Shown here: one piece after another, positions 6,253-7,993 of the stretch | Position numbering within the stretch: the first letter of the stretch is position 1 | How the letters are laid out: each line of letters opens with the position of its first letter | Assembly: GCA_030044475.1 (NCBI GenBank) | Contig: JASHVP010000018.1 | Location: forward strand, 1-7,993 | Reading direction: 5' to 3' | DNA: 7,993 nucleotides | Origin: Thermoplasmata archaeon | GTDB lineage: Archaea; Thermoplasmatota; Thermoplasmata; Lutacidiplasmatales; UBA184 | Translations under genes and position numbers: made by a program | The notes under the pieces: model-generated | The model's database searches: none | Told to the model about the DNA's origin: nothing | The model's input: only the letters and a program-made list of their open reading frames with translations

Positions 6253-6276
6253 TGCCGGCATATCTCGGTTTGCCGG
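6253..6276. promoter_or_regulatory. inverted CCGGCA / TGCCGG half-sites around the HTH-CBS TATA box
   Basis: TGCCGGCA (6253-6260) is a perfect 8-bp palindrome whose CCGGCA half (6255-6260) is repeated inversely as TGCCGG at 6271-6276, with a 10-bp spacer. The spacer contains the probable TATA-like AGATATG (6265-6259, minus strand) of the HTH-CBS gene. Half-sites bracketing a TATA box are where an autorepressor would act, so this is a candidate operator for the HTH-CBS protein. GC-rich palindromes do arise by chance in this DNA, so the call is tentative. Confidence 0.35.
6259..6265 (-). promoter_or_regulatory. TATA-like box of the HTH-CBS gene
   Basis: The minus strand reads GAGATATGCC around here, centred about 26 bp before the GTG at 6236. 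This spacing matches a leaderless archaeal transcript and supports that start codon. Confidence 0.5.
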
Positions 6277-6294
6277 AGCCGCCCGACGGCCCCG

Positions 6295-6305
6295 AAAGGT
6301 ATAGG
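6295..6305 (+). promoter_or_regulatory. TATA-like box of the zinc-knuckle gene
   Basis: AAAGGTATAGG is the only AT-rich element on the plus strand before the ATG at 6337. Its centre is about 36 bp away, giving a leader of around 10 nt or less. The region from 6237 to 6336 thus holds two back-to-back promoters for divergent genes. Confidence 0.4.
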
Positions 6306-6336
6306 TTGGCGCGCTGAGTACTCCTCCTCGACCCCG

Positions 6337-6597
6337 ATGGACGCCCCTCCTCGGCGCATCGACTGGATCTCCCCGCCCCCCGAGATCTGCTCGCTCTGCA
6401 AGGAGCCGCTCGGCCCGCCGAGCGAGACGAGCTCGTGGAACGGCAACCCGGCCCACCGGGACTGCGTGCGGATCCATCTCCTCCAGCGCGACCCGGCGTT
6501 CCACGAGTCGGGGGAGGGGGACGAGCCGACCGACGAGTTCGGCGACTCGATCGATGGCGTCCTCTCCCGCGACGACGACGAGGCCGACCTCGAGTAG
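6337..6597 (+). CDS. 86-aa CxxC/HxxC zinc-knuckle protein with acidic tail
   Basis: A small soluble protein I do not recognise. After a short basic/proline-rich start, CSLC (18-21) and HRDC (40-43) form a C-x2-C-x18-H-x2-C arrangement that could bind one zinc ion as a small zinc finger or zinc-knuckle domain. From about residue 57 to the end the chain is strongly acidic (GEGDEPTDEFGDS, DDDEADLE) and probably disordered. Such proteins can act as adaptors for protein or nucleic-acid binding, but no function is shown. The ATG at 6337 is in frame with a longer opening from 6226, but the longer N terminus would overlap the HTH-CBS gene, so the shorter form with the nearby TATA-like box is preferred. 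It ends 114 bp before the radical SAM gene, which has its own promoter. Confidence 0.75.
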   Translation: MDAPPRRIDWISPPPEICSLCKEPLGPPSETSSWNGNPAHRDCVRIHLLQRDPAFHESGEGDEPTDEFGDSIDGVLSRDDDEADLE

Positions 6598-6602
6598 GGG
6601 GC

Positions 6603-6617
6603 CGGACCCGCGGTCCG
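6603..6617. other. short hairpin after the zinc-knuckle gene
   Basis: CGGACC (6603-6608) and GGTCCG (6612-6617) form a 6-bp stem with a 3-nt loop, starting 5 nt after the stop codon. It could mark the 3' end of the transcript, but no T-run follows, so the terminator role is uncertain. Confidence 0.3.
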
Positions 6618-6651
6618 CAGGGCCCGACTGTCGCGTCCGCGGCTTCGCAAC

Positions 6652-6661
6652 GCATAAAAAG
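6652..6661 (+). promoter_or_regulatory. strong TATA box of the radical SAM gene
   Basis: CATAAAAAGG is the strongest TATA-like element in the window. It lies about 56 bp before the ATG at 6712, so a leader of roughly 30 nt is expected. The leader holds GAGGT (6695-6699), a Shine-Dalgarno match 12 nt before the ATG. It also holds a perfect palindrome, GGGGTACCCC (6702-6711), touching the start codon. Confidence 0.6.
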
Positions 6662-6711
6662 GCGGGGTTCGTGGACCGGACCGCCCTGTGACGTGAGGTC
6701 GGGGGTACCCC

Positions 6712-7993
6712 ATGCCGGAAGTTGTCATCACCTGCGACTGGACGATGATGAGCAATCACCACGGGAAGGAGTTCCTGGGGTTCGGGACCACGACGCCGGC
6801 GTACGGCTTCCCGGAATCGGTCTACCGCCGGCTGTTCTACCCGGAGATGCCGGTCGACGAGCACGGCTTCCCCGTGCAGGCGCCGTACGGGATGCGGAAG
6901 ATCGAGGCGTCCCTGATCGACGGGGGCTTCGACGCCCGGATCGTCCACCCCAGCTATCTCGACCGGTACATGCCGGGGGAGGCGAAGGTCCTCCTGATCT
7001 CGGGCCACGACTACTTCGGCCTCAATCCGCCGAGCTCGACGTTCGGCGGCGTGATGAAGCGGGAGCCGCTCAACTCGGTGAACTTCAAGCGGATGCTGAC
7101 CCAGCCGGCGGTCGTCGAGGCGCGCAAGCGGGGACTCAAGATCATCGCGGGGGGCCCGTGCGCCTGGCAACTCTCGCCCGCGACCCGCCAGAAGCTCCCG
7201 TTCATCCAAGAGTTCCTCGACTCGTTCGGCGGGATCGACACCGTCGTCGAGGGCGAGAGCGACGTCTTCGTCCGGGAGATCGTGGCGAAGGCGCTCCGCG
7301 ACGAGTTCCTCCCGCCGCACGTCGTCCTCGCGGCGAAGGAGGCCCCGAAGGTCGAGCAGATCTCGTCGATCAAGTTCCCGAGCGTCAACGGGCTGATCGA
7401 GATCGGGCGAGGCTGCTGCCGCGGCTGTTCGTTCTGCTCCGTGACGACCCGGCCGACCCGCTGGTACTCCCTCGAGAAGATCGAGGAGGAGCTCAAGGTC
7501 AACGCGGCGATCGGCATCCGAAAGGGGATCCTGCACTCCGACGACGTCTTCTTCTACGGCAGCCCGAACGTGATGCCGCACGAGGAGAAGCTGATCCCGC
7601 TCCTCCAGCTGGCGAAGCGGCACCACCAACAGGTCGGCTGGAGCCACGTCGCGGTCGCCTCGCTGATGACGAAGCCGAAGCTCCTGTCGAAGTGCGCCGA
7701 GGTGCTCATCGACGACCAGCAGAGCTGGTGGGGGGTCGAGGTCGGCGTCGAGACCGGGTCGCCCCGGATGATCACGGCCGCGATGCCGGGGAAGGTCGCG
7801 CCGTTCAAGGCCTCGCAGTGGCCCGAGCTCGTGGTCCAGGCGGCCGGGCTGATGAACGACAACCACGTCTATCCGGCGTGCACGTTCATCGTCGGCCTCC
7901 CGCAGGAGACGGAGGACGACGTCGCGCGAACGATCGACCTCATCGACGACCTCTGGGACTTCAAGGCGATCCTCGTCCCGATGTTCTTCGTGC
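6712..7993 (+). CDS. cobalamin-type radical SAM protein, GrsA/GrsB-like (partial)
   Basis: The N-terminal 427 residues of a radical SAM enzyme that continues past the right edge; no stop codon is seen. The 4Fe-4S motif CxxxCxxC is present as Cys235, Cys239 and Cys242 in EIGRGCCRGCSFCSVTT. Downstream signatures of the radical SAM barrel include DDVFFYG (277-283), GVEVGVETGSPRM (341-353) and TFIVGLPQETEDD (391-403). The N-terminal half looks like a B12-binding-type Rossmann domain (APYGMRKIEASL, then FGLNPPSSTFGGV, then IAGGPCAWQLSP) but lacks the DxHxxG cobalamin motif. These blocks resemble those of the archaeal family that includes the GDGT ring synthases GrsA and GrsB, so a C-C bond-forming step in membrane lipids is plausible. 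Methylation or another SAM-radical reaction cannot be excluded. The resemblance is by recalled motifs, not by a search. The ATG at 6712 follows GAGGT and a clear TATA box. Confidence 0.88.
   Translation, partial: MPEVVITCDWTMMSNHHGKEFLGFGTTTPAYGFPESVYRRLFYPEMPVDEHGFPVQAPYGMRKIEASLIDGGFDARIVHPSYLDRYMPGEAKVLLISGHDYFGLNPPSSTFGGVMKREPLNSVNFKRMLTQPAVVEARKRGLKIIAGGPCAWQLSPATRQKLPFIQEFLDSFGGIDTVVEGESDVFVREIVAKALRDEFLPPHVVLAAKEAPKVEQISSIKFPSVNGLIEIGRGCCRGCSFCSVTTRPTRWYSLEKIEEELKVNAAIGIRKGILHSDDVFFYGSPNVMPHEEKLIPLLQLAKRHHQQVGWSHVAVASLMTKPKLLSKCAEVLIDDQQSWWGVEVGVETGSPRMITAAMPGKVAPFKASQWPELVVQAAGLMNDNHVYPACTFIVGLPQETEDDVARTIDLIDDLWDFKAILVPMFFV

Noticed and set aside
6237..6755. N-terminal extension of the HTH-CBS protein
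   Set aside because: It runs over the divergent zinc-knuckle gene and its promoter; the HTH domain starts right after the GTG at 6236.
5926..7866. Minus-strand 646-codon open frame opposite the zinc-knuckle and radical SAM genes
   Set aside because: It is antisense to the clear radical SAM coding sequence and has no recognisable domain; low-complexity charged composition.
1..7993. CRISPR array, transposon ends or other mobile features
   Set aside because: No regularly spaced repeats, no transposase or integrase domain, and no flanking direct repeats were seen.

Overview
The window is GC-rich archaeal chromosomal DNA (by eye about two thirds G+C). The archaeal assignment rests on four things. 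There is a TruD with the archaeal/eukaryotic GTKDRRA signature. There is an HTH + CBS-pair regulator of the type common in Euryarchaeota. There is a cobalamin-type radical SAM protein whose N-terminal motifs I associate with archaeal lipid-modifying GrsA/GrsB-like enzymes. Finally, isolated AT-rich TATA-like boxes lie 25-32 bp before several start codons, as expected for leaderless or near-leaderless archaeal transcripts. A GC-rich member of Thermoplasmatota or a related euryarchaeal lineage is my best guess; the phylum is an inference. I found no rRNA, no tRNA, no insertion sequence and no CRISPR array.

Layout, left to right. At the left edge there may be the first 12 codons of a minus-strand gene, preceded by a TATA-like box and a hairpin. 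TruD (tRNA pseudouridine-13 synthase) follows on the minus strand. It shares a 57-bp divergent promoter with a small plus-strand gene whose predicted shape suggests a tubby/LURP-one-like barrel. That small gene converges, with a 6-bp gap, on a minus-strand 12-TM MFS transporter. Upstream of the transporter is a minus-strand HELCH-motif putative zinc protease with its own promoter. This is divergent from a plus-strand P1/S58 (DmpA-like) self-processing peptidase. The peptidase converges, again with a 6-bp gap, on a minus-strand VOC (glyoxalase-like) protein. Upstream of that is an HTH-CBS transcription regulator, either 4 bp overlapping the VOC frame or about 74 bp away, depending on the VOC start. 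The regulator is divergent from a tiny CxxC/HxxC zinc-knuckle protein on the plus strand. The last gene, also plus strand, is a radical SAM enzyme cut by the right edge.

How they may work together: the block looks like mostly monocistronic housekeeping and accessory genes, not one pathway. The only pair with a plausible operon link is HTH-CBS -> VOC. The HTH-CBS promoter is bracketed by CCGGCA/TGCCGG half-sites that could be an autoregulatory operator. The two most interesting genes are the radical SAM protein (possible membrane-lipid modification) and the uncharacterised zinc-knuckle gene just before it. I see no strong evidence of a novel multi-gene defence or mobile system here.
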